This document shows positions 38,928 to 49,109 of a stretch of 52,997 bases of DNA, piece by piece. The stretch is from Clostridiales bacterium (lineage in GTDB: Bacteria > Bacillota > Clostridia > Lachnospirales > Lachnospiraceae): the NCBI GenBank assembly GCA_021203005.1, contig JAJQCB010000221.1:1-52997 (forward strand), written 5' to 3'. Both the position numbers and the translations under genes were made by a program. The notes below the pieces were generated by a model. It was not told the DNA's origin and did not search any database. It worked only from the letters and a program-made list of their open reading frames with translations. Positions within the stretch are counted from its first letter, which is position 1, and each line of letters begins with the position of its first letter.

Positions 38928-39290
38928 ATGGCGATAGAAGATCTGTTTGACCACAAATGCGATATCTACCATATGGTGGGCGAATCCAAGGATCTGGGGT
39001 ATGGCATTGATGAGACTAAGTTCGGCTATCCGGACACACCGGATATTGAAGATCTGGAGTGTCATTTCAATGTGAGCCCAGACGGGACGCTGACACAGAC
39101 GGAATCGGCAAACGAGTATATCCATGTCGGGAAGCTGCAGCTTCCGGCCGGGACGGACGTCCGCGTGAATGACAAGATTGTTGATAAAGAAAACGGGTTG
39201 ATATATACCGCACAGGTACCAAAGAATATCCGGGATCATCACATGACGGTTACTATTCATCGCAAGGGAACAGTGAAAGGAGCATTGTGA
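38928..39290 (+). CDS. Head-tail joining protein (XkdH/DUF3599-like)
   Basis: A 120-residue protein (MAIEDLFDHKCDIYHMVGES, then LECHFNVSPDGTLTQTESAN) in the position and length of XkdH/YqbH. Start ATG 38928 after AGGAGG, with a GTG at 38922 inside the site. Its stop overlaps the next ATG. Confidence 0.75.
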   Translation: MAIEDLFDHKCDIYHMVGESKDLGYGIDETKFGYPDTPDIEDLECHFNVSPDGTLTQTESANEYIHVGKLQLPAGTDVRVNDKIVDKENGLIYTAQVPKNIRDHHMTVTIHRKGTVKGAL

Positions 39291-39808
39291 TGGCAGGAAA
39301 GCATGTGACTGTTGACGTTTCTGAGTTGAAAGAATTTGTCAATAAAATGAATGCAGCTGCCCGCGGCGATTTAAAGCACGAGCTTATGCTGTTCCTCGAA
39401 GGCTTGGGAGATGAAATGCTCCGGGTGGTGCAGGATGAAATTATCAGGAAGCAGGTGGTGGACACACGTCTGCTATTGAACAGCTTCGAACGCGGATCGA
39501 GTGATGGAGTTTATGAAAAGAACGAAGGAAATCTGACAATAGAGGTAGGCACAAATGTAACCTATGCCAGCTATGTCAACGATGGGCACTGGATGAACCC
39601 AAAAGGAGTGAAGACCAGGTTTGTCCCCGGATACTGGGACGGTGATCATTTCATTTATGTGAAGGGGGCTAAAACGGGAATGCTGTTGAAGCAAAAATGG
39701 ATTGAAGGCTCCCACTATTGGGACAGTGCAATCCGTATTATGGAGCAGATGATACCGGGGCTTGCAGAGGCCAAGATTCAGCAATGGCTTCAGAAATATT
39801 TCTCGTAA
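39290..39808 (+). CDS. xkdI: HK97 gp10-like tail completion protein
   Basis: A 172-residue protein with VSELKEFVNKMNAAARGDLK, QVVDTRLLLNSFERG and NVTYASYVNDGHWMNP, matching the HK97 gp10/XkdI family that joins the tail to the head. It starts after AAAGGAGC. Confidence 0.8.
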   Translation: MAGKHVTVDVSELKEFVNKMNAAARGDLKHELMLFLEGLGDEMLRVVQDEIIRKQVVDTRLLLNSFERGSSDGVYEKNEGNLTIEVGTNVTYASYVNDGHWMNPKGVKTRFVPGYWDGDHFIYVKGAKTGMLLKQKWIEGSHYWDSAIRIMEQMIPGLAEAKIQQWLQKYFS

Positions 39809-39820
39809 GGAGGTGGGAAA

Positions 39821-40276
39821 ATGCTGGAATTTGAGATAGCGGCTCTGTATTACTTTATCAATGATGTGCTTGGCGTGCAGCCGTATTTCGAGGAAGTGCC
39901 AGAGGACATGATTATTCCTTGCGTATTTTATCCGCCTCCGGAGGAGGAAACGGGAGATTTCTCGGTTTCGGCATTTGCCACGACGTTCACGTTGCATGTA
40001 AAAGTGATGGCTGCAGATAACCTTACGGCGGCCGGAAATGCGGCGGCGGTAATCGAGGCGATTTGTCTGAACCGAAAGAAGATCCCCCTGGTGGACGACA
40101 CTGGAACGCAGACGGGATATAACTTCCGCATTATCGATCTTAAATCGAGCAAGGTGGATGAAGGAGTTTGGCAGTTGGCCATCACATGGAAACGGTACAC
40201 GAAGTACACAGCAAAGACGGCTACATTGGCGCAGGAGTTCTTCTTTAACGGGAACTACCTGGGAACAGATGAATAA
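39821..40276 (+). CDS. Tail terminator-like protein
   Basis: A 151-residue protein (ending with KRYTKYTAKTATLAQEFFFN) in the place of YqbJ/XkdJ-type tail terminators. The segment VDEGVWQLAITWKRYTKY is a typical C-terminal strand of this class. It starts after AAGGAGGTGGG. Confidence 0.65.
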   Translation: MLEFEIAALYYFINDVLGVQPYFEEVPEDMIIPCVFYPPPEEETGDFSVSAFATTFTLHVKVMAADNLTAAGNAAAVIEAICLNRKKIPLVDDTGTQTGYNFRIIDLKSSKVDEGVWQLAITWKRYTKYTAKTATLAQEFFFNGNYLGTDE

Positions 40277-40288
40277 AGGAGGCGTATT

Positions 40289-40528
40289 ATGGCGACAAAG
40301 TCAACGACCACCGCCGAGGAGACTACTCAGGCGGTTACGAAAGAGAAGAAATTCCGGCTTGAGGAATTGGCGAAAAAGAGCATGAAGGTCTTCGGAGTGA
40401 CGTCCAGTACATTTGCTGGCGCGACCGCTGATCTGACGGAAGCGGAATATACCGTTTCTGAGGTCAAGAAACACATCGAGGAATGGAAAAACGGTGTTGT
40501 TGTGAAGAAAAAGAAGGAGGGAAAGTAA
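40289..40528 (+). CDS. Small protein ahead of the sheath gene
   Basis: A 79-residue basic protein (FRLEELAKKSMKVFGVTSST then AEYTVSEVKKHIEEWKNG). Similar small frames precede sheath genes in PBSX-like phages. Function not known. Confidence 0.6.
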   Translation: MATKSTTTAEETTQAVTKEKKFRLEELAKKSMKVFGVTSSTFAGATADLTEAEYTVSEVKKHIEEWKNGVVVKKKKEGK

Positions 40529-40531
40529 GGA

Positions 40532-41872
40532 ATGGCTGGAGGAACTTTTGATCTGAACGTTTCCAAGAAACGTCCGGGCATTTATATCAATTTTAAATCA
40601 AAGCGCCAGCAGGGGCTGAGTGGATCCACCCGCGGCGTTGCGTTGATTCCTCTGATCGGTATGAGCTGGGGGCCGGATGCCACCTTTGTGAAGGTGTCTT
40701 CGTCATCTCCGGATGCGAATCTCGCTCTGTTTGGGCATAGCGTCTATGACGATGATGACTTTATGCTGCTGATCCGCGAGGCATTGAAAAATGCCGCCAC
40801 GGTTGTGACATATATCATCAATTCCGGAGAGAAAGCAACCGGAACGAATGGCGGAGTGACGATCACGGCTACCTACGGCGGCGCCAGAGGTAACGATATC
40901 GCGGTTGCGTGCATCGCGGATACTGACGATACCTTTATCGTCAGGATCTATCTGGATTCTGACAAGGTGGAAGAGTATACCGGCATTACCACGATTGAAT
41001 CGCTCATCGAGGCGAGCTCCGGTGAATATGTCGTATTTTCCGCTGACGATACGAGCGCGGAAATTACTGCATTTGCATCTTCGAACCTTACCGGCGGCAC
41101 GGACGGGGATGTGACTAATTCCATGATCACGACTTTCCTGGACAGCAGCGAAAATGTCAAATGGAATACAATGGCATTCCCTGTGACAGACAGTACCTTG
41201 CAGGAAGCAGCGCTTACCAAGGTGACGTATCTTCGCGAGAGTGCCGGGAAGTATGTACAGATTGTTATGCCGGACTGCGACATGGATTATGAGGGCGTAA
41301 TCAATGTGACCAACTCCTATGCACTTGATGATGATGAACTCACCACCGCGCAGGCATGCGCATGGGTTGCCGGTGCAACTGCCGGAGCGACGAAGACCGA
41401 TTCCAACACCTATGTGGCGGTCAGCGGCGCGACTTCTGTTGTCGGCATCAAGACCAATGAGGAGGCGGAGGAAGCCATCTCGAACGGCGAGTTTTTCTTC
41501 ATCATTTCGGAGGAAGATACCGTTATTGTTGAGTATGACATCAACAGCCTGCATACCTTTACCACGGAAAAGACTTCGGACTATTCCAAGAACAGGGTAA
41601 TCAGGGTATATGACAGCTTCGCGGAAGATCTGAAGCTCAATTTCCCGCCGAACAAGTACGACAACGATGAGGACGGCTGGTTGGTGATGGAAGGAATTGG
41701 CAAGGCGCTTCTGCAGTCCTACCAGGAGGAGGGAGCTATCACTGATGTGGATGCGGATAATGACTTCTATGTAGACCAGAGCAGGAGCATCGGCGATGAG
41801 ACATACTTCAATGTCGGTCTGCAGGCGGTCGATTCCGCAGAGAAGCTGTACTTCTCTGTTTCAACGAGATAA
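40532..41872 (+). CDS. xkdK: Tail sheath protein (XkdK-like)
   Basis: A 446-residue protein with the sheath N-terminus (RPGIYINFKSKRQQGLSGST then RGVALIPLIGMSWGPDATFV). The C-terminal part is NRVIRVYDSFAEDLKLNFPP, DNDFYVDQSRSIGDETYFNV and an ending SAEKLYFSVSTR. It shows that the tail is contractile, so this is a myovirus. It is preceded by AAGGAGGG and followed by the tube gene. Confidence 0.9.
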   Translation: MAGGTFDLNVSKKRPGIYINFKSKRQQGLSGSTRGVALIPLIGMSWGPDATFVKVSSSSPDANLALFGHSVYDDDDFMLLIREALKNAATVVTYIINSGEKATGTNGGVTITATYGGARGNDIAVACIADTDDTFIVRIYLDSDKVEEYTGITTIESLIEASSGEYVVFSADDTSAEITAFASSNLTGGTDGDVTNSMITTFLDSSENVKWNTMAFPVTDSTLQEAALTKVTYLRESAGKYVQIVMPDCDMDYEGVINVTNSYALDDDELTTAQACAWVAGATAGATKTDSNTYVAVSGATSVVGIKTNEEAEEAISNGEFFFIISEEDTVIVEYDINSLHTFTTEKTSDYSKNRVIRVYDSFAEDLKLNFPPNKYDNDEDGWLVMEGIGKALLQSYQEEGAITDVDADNDFYVDQSRSIGDETYFNVGLQAVDSAEKLYFSVSTR

Positions 41873-41885
41873 GGAGGGATGAAAA

Positions 41886-42317
41886 GTGGCAGAGAACACA
41901 AAACCGTTAAGCCTCAAAGAGGGGCATGTGTATATTGACGGCGTGGAGGTCATTGATGCTGCCAAGTTGAGCATCGTTTACACCCCGACTGTGTGGTCCG
42001 GGAAGATCCTGGGCGACAAGGGGACGAACAGACGCTGGCTGGGCCGGGATATCACCGGCACGATTGACGAGTATCGGACCACTCCGAGATGGATCAACAT
42101 CGTAAAGCAGTATGAGAGCGACGGGATTACGCCGGAGCTGACGATTCAGGGCATCAGAACTGACAAGGACTCTGATTACTACGAGACGAGCGGCAGCGAG
42201 TCCGTAACCCTGACCGGCGTCGTCCTGACCGGCGACATTAACCTCATTTCCCTTGATACGGATGGGGATGTGGTGAAAGATTCTATTGCTTTCGGAGCAA
42301 AGAATCTGACGGCTTAA
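41886..42317 (+). CDS. xkdM: Tail tube protein (XkdM-like)
   Basis: A 143-residue protein from GTG 41886 after AAGGAGGG. The segments KEGHVYIDGVEVIDAAKLSI and GKILGDKGTNRRWLGRDITG match the XkdM tube family. It immediately follows the sheath. A terminator follows the gene. Confidence 0.85.
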   Translation: MAENTKPLSLKEGHVYIDGVEVIDAAKLSIVYTPTVWSGKILGDKGTNRRWLGRDITGTIDEYRTTPRWINIVKQYESDGITPELTIQGIRTDKDSDYYETSGSESVTLTGVVLTGDINLISLDTDGDVVKDSIAFGAKNLTA

Positions 42318-42333
42318 TAATGCTCATTGAACC

Positions 42334-42376
42334 AAGGCACATGCGGGATTTCGGTCTCGTGTGTGCCTTATTTTTT
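42334..42376 (+). terminator. Terminator after the sheath-tube pair
   Basis: AAGGCACA (42334-42341) pairs with TGTGCCTT (42362-42369), followed by A and six T. It would lower transcription into the chaperone and tape measure genes, which are needed in smaller amounts than sheath and tube. The remaining bases to 42473 show no gene or clear promoter. Confidence 0.7.
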
Positions 42377-42473
42377 GCCTGTTTTTAGGAAAACAGTGTT
42401 AACCCGTCTATGAGCCGTAAGGCACGCTACAGGTCAAATTAGAGGCCTACAAAGCCAGAACAGGAGGTAAACC

Positions 42474-42944
42474 ATGGCGAAGAATTTGAGCTATTTCATG
42501 AGAGAGGAAGCAAAGCAGGAGCAGATCGTTACAGTCCCCGGTCCGGACACCATCAAGGACGAAAACGGGAATGTGGTGAACCTGGAGATCAAGAAGCTCA
42601 GTAACGATACCATCTCAAAGATCAATGAGATGTACGAGACGAAAACCCTGCTGAGAGATAAAAAAGGCAACTTTGTGGTTCAGAACGGAGTGGCCGTGTA
42701 CAAGGTAGACCGCGACAGGAACAGGGCGGCCCGCCATTTGATGGTGGAGGCGCTGGTTTATCCCGATTTGCGGGATAAGAAGCTGATGGATTTCTTCGGA
42801 TGCGTCGACATTACGGAAATGCCATTGAAGGTATTCCCGGACAACAAGGAGTACCTGTATGTGAGCCAGCAGGTTCTGAAAGTTCTCAACCTTACGGATG
42901 AAGACGATGACGAACAGGAGCTTGAAGACGCAAAAAACTCATAA
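42474..42944 (+). CDS. xkdN: Tail assembly chaperone (XkdN-like), zero-frame product
   Basis: A 156-residue protein (LSYFMREEAKQEQIVTVPGP then YPDLRDKKLMDFFGCVDITE) of the XkdN type, made in the tail assembly chaperone position between tube and tape measure. It starts after ACAGGAGGT. Its last codons contain a slippery heptamer that lets some ribosomes continue in the -1 frame, adding a C-terminal extension. Confidence 0.85.
   Translation: MAKNLSYFMREEAKQEQIVTVPGPDTIKDENGNVVNLEIKKLSNDTISKINEMYETKTLLRDKKGNFVVQNGVAVYKVDRDRNRAARHLMVEALVYPDLRDKKLMDFFGCVDITEMPLKVFPDNKEYLYVSQQVLKVLNLTDEDDDEQELEDAKNS
42932..42938 (+). promoter_or_regulatory. Programmed -1 frameshift site
   Basis: The heptamer A AAA AAC sits in the right phase (X XXY YYZ), two codons before the zero-frame stop. 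AGGAGC at 42916-42921 lies about ten bases upstream, the distance at which a Shine-Dalgarno-like sequence stimulates -1 slipping in dnaX. Confidence 0.8.
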
Positions 42945-43132
42945 ACAGCAAGGGCAGCTTGGAATACTGGGCCCACGTCCTCTGGCAGCGGCACAATCTG
43001 CGCATGGAAGAATTTGACGCCATGCCAAGGAAAAGGAAGCTGTTCTACATAGCGTCCGAGCTGACAGAGGGAAGCGACCCTTGCAGGAGAGACATTTTTA
43101 TCAGAGGAGGGAAGAAAGGAGGCGGTAAATAG
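42938..43132 (+). CDS. -1 frame extension of the tail assembly chaperone
   Basis: Read in the -1 frame after the slip at 42932-42938, this adds 64 residues (LINSKGSLEYWAHVLWQRHN, then MPRKRKLFYIASELTEGSDP) to give a product of about 219 residues. It has no start codon with a ribosome site of its own. Its TAG overlaps the GTG start of the tape measure gene. The extended product would help wind the tape measure protein, as gpGT does in lambda. Confidence 0.8.
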   Translation, partial: LINSKGSLEYWAHVLWQRHNLRMEEFDAMPRKRKLFYIASELTEGSDPCRRDIFIRGGKKGGGK

Positions 43133-46100
43133 TGGCTTCTCTATCAGTAATATTTAAGGCGGTTGATGAACTCAGCTCCAAAATGGACGCCATGGCCAAT
43201 GCTGGATCCAAAGTAATGGACAAGTTCGACCAGATTGGGGATATCGCCGACGAAGCCTTTTCTGGCATCGCACAGGGAACCGATGAAGCCGCCGAGGCAT
43301 TGGATCAGGCGGCAGACTCCACGGATTTCTGGACAGACAAAATCGGTAATTACAATAAAGAGGCCATGCAGGCCATATATACGATAGAAGAACTGGTAGA
43401 ACAGGGGTATATGACGGAAGACGCGCTGAAGGCGGCGGCAGACTCCACCGAAGAGTTTGGGGAAGAGGTTGATGATGCGGGGAAGAAGTCAGAAGAATTT
43501 GGGAAAAAATCGGAGGATGCTGTTTCTGGTTTGAATGACCTCCTTGCGACTGCCGGTATTGTCGCGGCTTTAAAGGCGATAACCAGTGCATTTCAAGAAT
43601 CCTCCGAGGCTGCGGCAGAGTTCGAGACGAATGTGGCGAAAGTATCAACGGTTGCGGATACGACTGTGCTATCAGCTGACGAGCTTTCAAGCCAGATTAC
43701 AGACCTTTCGAAAGAAACGGCAACATCTGTGAATGAGATCGCTGATGCGACATACAATGCGATCTCTGCCGGAGTGGATACGGCGAATGCCGTTGATACT
43801 GTTAGGATCGCGACACAGCTGGCCACTTCCGGCTTTACCGATACGACCAGCGCCCTCTCCGTCCTCACAACGATCATGAATGCATACGGCATGAGTGCGG
43901 ATGAGCTCACAAACGTTTCTGACTCTCTGATACAGACGCAGAATAATGGTGTTACTACCATCGACCAGCTGGCCTCCAGTATGGGTAAAGCGATCAGTAC
44001 AGCGTCAGCTTATTCGATTGACCTGTACAATCTGGAGGCGGCATACATCAGTACGACTAAGGCAGGTATTTCTACGGAGGAGTCCACGACCTACCTTGCC
44101 TCCATGTTCAAAGAACTGGGTACATCTGGCACCGAAGTGGCCGATGTGCTTCTGGAACAGACCGGAAAATCGTTTGGGCAGTTGATGCAGGATGGGTATT
44201 CACTGGGGGATGTACTGGAAATGCTATATTCGAGCGTCAATTATGATGCTGAGGCATTGATGAACCTGTGGAGCAGCGCGGAAGCCGGTAAGGCGGCGAA
44301 CGCTGTTATAAGCCAGGGGCTTGATACATTCAATGAGAATTTGGTTGCGCTAGGAAATTCCGCGGGGACCACAGAGGCGGCCTATGCGACCATGACCGAC
44401 ACAAGCACCTATGCGACAGAGCGTCTTCAGAACAGCATGAGCAACCTGTCTATAGCGATAGGCGATGATGTCAATCCGGCCGTGAATATGTTTAAAAATG
44501 GGCTGGCAGATGTGGCGGATGTCCTAACAGAATTGATTGAAGATAATCCCGCTATCACCTCGTTTTTAACAGGCTTTGTCGTGACCATCGGAGCAGTCAC
44601 TGCGGCAGTAACCGCATATACCGCAGTCACGAAACTTGCAGCAGCAGCCTCGACCCTTCTCGGAACGAGCATCACAGCGGCGCTTGGTCCGCTTGCACTC
44701 GTTGCCGCAGCGATAGGCGCGGTAGCGGCCGTTGTAACCGTTTTGAAGAATGATTATGACGAAACTTATGATGAAGTGCAGTCTATGACAGCTGTTACGG
44801 CACAGCAGACAGAGGAACTGGAAGAGTTGGAGGAGCAATACGAGGAGGCCTGTAGAGTTTATGGAGAGACTTCTGATGAGGCATCCAGCTTAAAATATCA
44901 GATTGATGATCTCTCGGACAGCATAGCTGCGAATGGTCAGTCTGTGGAAGAACTCGTTTCGGAAGTGGATGAGCTTATTTCCGCACATGATGAATTGATG
45001 AATTCCTATGCTGATACAGTGGAGTCGATCAATAATGAGCAGATCGAAAACCTTGCACTTGTTGCAAAACTGAATGATTTGGCTTCGGCTACCGATCAGA
45101 CGAGCGGTTCCCAGGCAGCTATGCAGAGTATCATTGATGAACTGAACGGGAGTATTGATGGATTAAATCTGACATATGAGGATCTTGTCAGCAACCAGGA
45201 ATCTTCGATTGAATCTATCAGAGCTATGGCAGAGGCACAGGCTGAGCAGGAAAAGCAACAGGAAGCATATGCGGAATATGTTGCCCTAATCAAACAGGCA
45301 GCAGAGGAGCAGGAAGAACTATCAAAGGTTACGGACGAGGTGACGGCGGCGCAGGAGCGCGCAGACGCAGCCTATTCAACTTATTATGACACTATCATTG
45401 GTTCCAACTGGAAAGCCATCTATACCTCTTGGGGAGTCGGCGATATCGCGGCCACCAAGAACGCCACCCAGGATGCACTGGAAGAGGTCACTGCTTCACA
45501 GGAGGAATTGCAGGAGGCTCTTGACGAAACACAGGCACGGATTGCCGAGATTGAAGCGGAATGGGGCGATCTGTCCGATGCAGCGCAGGATTCAGCCGAA
45601 ACTGCTACAGACGGATATGAGGAAGCACAGGCGGTATTGGAAAACTATTCTGCCGAGATACAGGAATTGTGCGAGGCATACGACGAGGCGTATGAGTCTG
45701 CACTATCGAGCATCCAAGGACAGTACAGCCTATGGGATGAAGTGGAAGACATAGCTTCGATGTCCTCTAAGAATATTACCGATGCCCTGCAGTCGCAGAT
45801 TGATTACTGGAATTCCTACAATGAGAACATGGATTCTCTTACCGAAAGAGCATCCGAAATCGAAGGGTTGAGCGATATGCTGGCAGAATTGGCAGATGGC
45901 AGCGAGGATTCAGCCGCCATGCTGGCCGGCATGAGTGAGATGAATGATGCGGATCTCTCAGCGGTGGTTCAGCAGTATAACGATCTGCAGGAAGCCCAGA
46001 GCGAAACAGCGTCAAGCGTCGCAGACCTTCAGACCGAATTTTCCGAAAAGCTGGATGAGATGCAGACCGAGATGGACAGCATGGTTGATAGCATGGACAT

Positions 46101-46605
46101 GTCGGAGGAAGCGAAGGCGAACGCGAAATCCACAATGGATGCGTACGTGAGCGAAATCCAATCTGGTGTGGAAAAAGCGCAGAGCGCTATAGATTCCCTG
46201 AGCTTCGCGAATACCACTTTGAGCACAGGAGGGTACAAGGGGTATGCGACAGGTACTGTGGACGCAGAACCAGGCCTTGCCCTTGTCGGCGAGGAAGGAC
46301 CGGAGCTGGTTAATTTCGGCGGCGGCGAGGTTGTGTACACCGCAGATGAAACGGCCAATATCCTATCGAGAGACGGCGTAAAAGATGACCTTTATGTGGA
46401 GCCGTCAGAATCGGACGAGGGTAATGAGGGCGGCGGAGATAAGACGATTACTTTGAAAATCGAAGGCGGTGGATCGCTGAACGTCGGAAGCGGAGTGACC
46501 AAAGAGGACGTGTGGGACATGATGGTTGGCAATCTGAAAGAAGTGTTCATGAACATTGTCCAGCAGGAGATTATGGAGGAAGGAGATCTGTCATATGAGT
46601 TCTAA
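43132..46605 (+). CDS. Tail tape measure protein
   Basis: A 1157-residue protein starting at GTG after AAAGGAGGCGG. It is mostly coiled coil. Its TP901-type core (about 155-400) has [40 protein letters not shown] and [21 protein letters not shown] hydrophobic segment (about 480-545) is likely to enter the membrane during injection. The C-terminus has [20 protein letters not shown], common in tape measures. Length sets tail length. Confidence 0.9.
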   Translation: MASLSVIFKAVDELSSKMDAMANAGSKVMDKFDQIGDIADEAFSGIAQGTDEAAEALDQAADSTDFWTDKIGNYNKEAMQAIYTIEELVEQGYMTEDALKAAADSTEEFGEEVDDAGKKSEEFGKKSEDAVSGLNDLLATAGIVAALKAITSAFQESSEAAAEFETNVAKVSTVADTTVLSADELSSQITDLSKETATSVNEIADATYNAISAGVDTANAVDTVRIATQLATSGFTDTTSALSVLTTIMNAYGMSADELTNVSDSLIQTQNNGVTTIDQLASSMGKAISTASAYSIDLYNLEAAYISTTKAGISTEESTTYLASMFKELGTSGTEVADVLLEQTGKSFGQLMQDGYSLGDVLEMLYSSVNYDAEALMNLWSSAEAGKAANAVISQGLDTFNENLVALGNSAGTTEAAYATMTDTSTYATERLQNSMSNLSIAIGDDVNPAVNMFKNGLADVADVLTELIEDNPAITSFLTGFVVTIGAVTAAVTAYTAVTKLAAAASTLLGTSITAALGPLALVAAAIGAVAAVVTVLKNDYDETYDEVQSMTAVTAQQTEELEELEEQYEEACRVYGETSDEASSLKYQIDDLSDSIAANGQSVEELVSEVDELISAHDELMNSYADTVESINNEQIENLALVAKLNDLASATDQTSGSQAAMQSIIDELNGSIDGLNLTYEDLVSNQESSIESIRAMAEAQAEQEKQQEAYAEYVALIKQAAEEQEELSKVTDEVTAAQERADAAYSTYYDTIIGSNWKAIYTSWGVGDIAATKNATQDALEEVTASQEELQEALDETQARIAEIEAEWGDLSDAAQDSAETATDGYEEAQAVLENYSAEIQELCEAYDEAYESALSSIQGQYSLWDEVEDIASMSSKNITDALQSQIDYWNSYNENMDSLTERASEIEGLSDMLAELADGSEDSAAMLAGMSEMNDADLSAVVQQYNDLQEAQSETASSVADLQTEFSEKLDEMQTEMDSMVDSMDMSEEAKANAKSTMDAYVSEIQSGVEKAQSAIDSLSFANTTLSTGGYKGYATGTVDAEPGLALVGEEGPELVNFGGGEVVYTADETANILSRDGVKDDLYVEPSESDEGNEGGGDKTITLKIEGGGSLNVGSGVTKEDVWDMMVGNLKEVFMNIVQQEIMEEGDLSYEF

Positions 46606-47254
46606 TTATCAGTTGGCTGCAAAACTGGACAGCATATTTCGCTTCCCTGTGCTTCCGGAAGAAATGGCCGTGTCATATGGGAGCAATAACTCAAAGCTGC
46701 GCGTTTATGGTGTTGGTGAAGTAACAATCATCCAGGATAGCGATGCGGCAGTTATATCCTTCTCCTCCTTTTTCCCGAAGCATTATTTCAGCGGGTGCAA
46801 TTATAAGGACATTCCGGAACCGAACGAGGCGAGGGACGAGATACTTACGATGAAAAATTCCAAGAGGCCGGTAAGGCTGACCCTTACCGGCGGTATGGGA
46901 ATTTCTATGTATGCGACAATCGAGAAATTTAACACTTCCGAGGTCGGCGGCGATCCGGGAACGATACAGTACGATATAGAATTTAAAGAATACAGAGAGG
47001 TCACGCTGCGCCAGATCACGGTCAATGTAACCACGAAAAAGGCCACAGTATCATCCACGGCAACACGGGTGGATAATACCGAAGCGGCGCAGACATATAC
47101 AGTCGTGAAAGGCGATTGTCTCTGGAACATCGCGAAGAAATTCTATGGTTCTGGGGCGCAGTATACTGTGATTTACAATGCGAACACAGCGGTTATCGGA
47201 AGCAATCCAAACCTCATTTATCCTGGGCAGGTGCTGACGATACCGGCGATATAG
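46595..47254 (+). CDS. xkdP: XkdP-like LysM tail protein
   Basis: A 219-residue protein. The first 150 residues are the XkdP/YqbP part ([20 protein letters not shown]). The last 50 are a LysM domain ([20 protein letters not shown], then [16 protein letters not shown]) that can bind peptidoglycan. The ATG at 46595 has GAAGGAGAT upstream and lies within the end of the tape measure gene. Confidence 0.85.
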   Translation: MSSNYQLAAKLDSIFRFPVLPEEMAVSYGSNNSKLRVYGVGEVTIIQDSDAAVISFSSFFPKHYFSGCNYKDIPEPNEARDEILTMKNSKRPVRLTLTGGMGISMYATIEKFNTSEVGGDPGTIQYDIEFKEYREVTLRQITVNVTTKKATVSSTATRVDNTEAAQTYTVVKGDCLWNIAKKFYGSGAQYTVIYNANTAVIGSNPNLIYPGQVLTIPAI

Positions 47255-47264
47255 GGAGGTGGCC

Positions 47265-48257
47265 ATGGCAATACAGTTTATTATTATTCGTGGAACTACT
47301 GGCTATGACGTCTCAAATATGTTCGAGGAAATCACATGGAGCGGGAGAAAGGGCGCAGCTCCACGGTCGGTAAAAATCACACTGATCGATGATGATGGTC
47401 ACAATCATTCAAGAGTATCTGTGGACTGCGCCGAAGGTGACACCTGTGTTTTTTATGAAAATGGATCAGAGCTTTTCCGGGGGATTATTGTAAGCCATCA
47501 GCAGAGTGCTTCCAAGAAAATGACAATCACGGCGTATGACAACGCATTCTACCTCGCGAATAATAAAGACTCTTTCTGCTATTCCAATAAGACGGCAACG
47601 CAGATCTTCAATGATTGCATGACTAGAATCGGGATGACTGGAGGGGATACGGTGGATACCGTGTATGTGATACCCGAATTACCGAAAGCAAAGACAACAT
47701 ATTACGATGTTTTGCTGGACGCACTGAGCACTACATATAAGGCAACAGGAATCCGGTATTACATATCCTCGGAGGAAGGGAACATTCATCTTCGTCAGCG
47801 GAGTGAGAACGCCCTGCAGTGGGTATTGGAAGCAGGCAGCGATCAGGCGAATCTGACAGATTATACCTACACAAAGAGCATAGAGAATATAAAGACGAGG
47901 GTAAGGCTTCTCTCCAAGGAGGATGCGGTCGTCTATGAGCAGACAAACAGCGAGTTGGAGGAGAAAATAGGCACTTTCATGGAGGTAAAATCGGTAGATG
48001 ATTCCTATACCCAGGCGCAGATGCAGGAGCTGGTTGAATCCGTTTTCGAGGAAAAAGGAACACCGACACAGAGCTTGAAAGTGTCTGGTGCTGGGATATC
48101 CGAAGCAATCTCCGGCCGAGCCGTGTATGTGATTATCCCCCATCTGGGGCTGAAAAGGACATTCTATGTGGATGAAGACACCCACAAATACACAAGAGAA
48201 AGCCATACGATGACCTTGAAATTAAATTTTGCATCTGACATAGATGCGGCAGGATAG
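47265..48257 (+). CDS. xkdQ: XkdQ-like tail hub protein
   Basis: A 330-residue protein (IIRGTTGYDVSNMFEEITWS then ISGRAVYVIIPHLGLKRTFY) in the XkdQ/YqbQ family, related to gpD/gp27-like hub proteins at the tail tip. It starts after TAGGGAGGTGG, 10 bases after the LysM gene. Confidence 0.8.
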   Translation: MAIQFIIIRGTTGYDVSNMFEEITWSGRKGAAPRSVKITLIDDDGHNHSRVSVDCAEGDTCVFYENGSELFRGIIVSHQQSASKKMTITAYDNAFYLANNKDSFCYSNKTATQIFNDCMTRIGMTGGDTVDTVYVIPELPKAKTTYYDVLLDALSTTYKATGIRYYISSEEGNIHLRQRSENALQWVLEAGSDQANLTDYTYTKSIENIKTRVRLLSKEDAVVYEQTNSELEEKIGTFMEVKSVDDSYTQAQMQELVESVFEEKGTPTQSLKVSGAGISEAISGRAVYVIIPHLGLKRTFYVDEDTHKYTRESHTMTLKLNFASDIDAAG

Positions 48258-48266
48258 GAGGAGGAT

Positions 48267-48680
48267 ATGGAAGAAACCAGTATTAAGCAGTTGATACAGA
48301 GCTTAGCCCCCGAAAACCCCACGGTGGTGGAAGGGACAGTGCTTACCGCCTCCCCTCTTTCGATCGTGCTGAAAAATGACGCGAAGATGGTTCTGTCAGC
48401 CAATTCTCTGGTAGTGCCGAGATATCTGACAGACCATCAGGTGGAGGTGGATATCCGAAAGGCCAGTGGTTCTCTTGACAGCGAAACTGCGGAGGATGAG
48501 GGCGAGCATGAGCACGAAGAGCTTTCGACCGAAGATGGCCAGCATATTCATCATCTTTCTACTTTCGAGCTAGAGACAGGCGTGCTGTTCATATATAACG
48601 CTTTGAAACAGGGCGAATCTGTGCTGCTCCTCGAATTTGATAGCGGTAAACGATATTTCGTATTGGACAGGAAGGGGTGA
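48267..48680 (+). CDS. xkdR: XkdR-like baseplate protein (DUF2577)
   Basis: A 137-residue protein with VEGTVLTASPLSIVLKNDAK, LVVPRYLTDHQ and, at its end, GESVLLLEFDSGKRYFVLDR. This is the DUF2577/XkdR pattern. A histidine-rich stretch (EHEHEELSTEDGQHIHH, about 75-91) may hold a metal, as in spike-associated proteins. Confidence 0.8.
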   Translation: MEETSIKQLIQSLAPENPTVVEGTVLTASPLSIVLKNDAKMVLSANSLVVPRYLTDHQVEVDIRKASGSLDSETAEDEGEHEHEELSTEDGQHIHHLSTFELETGVLFIYNALKQGESVLLLEFDSGKRYFVLDRKG

Positions 48681-48689
48681 TGAAAGGCT

Positions 48690-49109
48690 ATGGCATTGGA
48701 TATTGCGATTCCGGTTGACGCGATAGAGGACGAGGAAACAATAACTTCAAAGACCTATGCAATGAACTGGGATACCGGCAGGATCACGGGATTTGTGGAT
48801 GAGCAGGCTGCGGTCCGCCAGTATATAAAAAAGGCCTTGCTGACGCCGAGATTTCGTTGCCTGATTTATGACAGCCAGTACGGGAGCGAAATAAAGGATA
48901 CGATTTTGATGAAAAATGCGACAAAGGAATACATAGAGGCAGAGATGCCTTTTTTAGTAAATGACGCTCTGATCTATGATGAAAGGATACTGCGCATTTA
49001 TAACATGGCTTTTGAGTTTGGCGAAAATTATCCATATCAGGACAGCGTGATCATCTCCTTCGATGTGGATACGATATTCGGGTCAATACAGGTAGAGGAG
49101 GTGATTTAA
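48690..49109 (+). CDS. xkdS: XkdS-like baseplate wedge protein (DUF2634)
   Basis: A 139-residue protein (TYAMNWDTGRITGFVDEQAA then RFRCLIYDSQYGSEIKDTIL) of the DUF2634/XkdS family, related to gp25-type wedge proteins that link the tube and baseplate. It abuts the baseplate J gene. Confidence 0.85.
   Translation: MALDIAIPVDAIEDEETITSKTYAMNWDTGRITGFVDEQAAVRQYIKKALLTPRFRCLIYDSQYGSEIKDTILMKNATKEYIEAEMPFLVNDALIYDERILRIYNMAFEFGENYPYQDSVIISFDVDTIFGSIQVEEVI

Noticed and set aside
40703-41554. Minus-strand frame of 283 codons under the sheath gene
   Set aside because: Shadow of the sheath coding sequence with no start signal.
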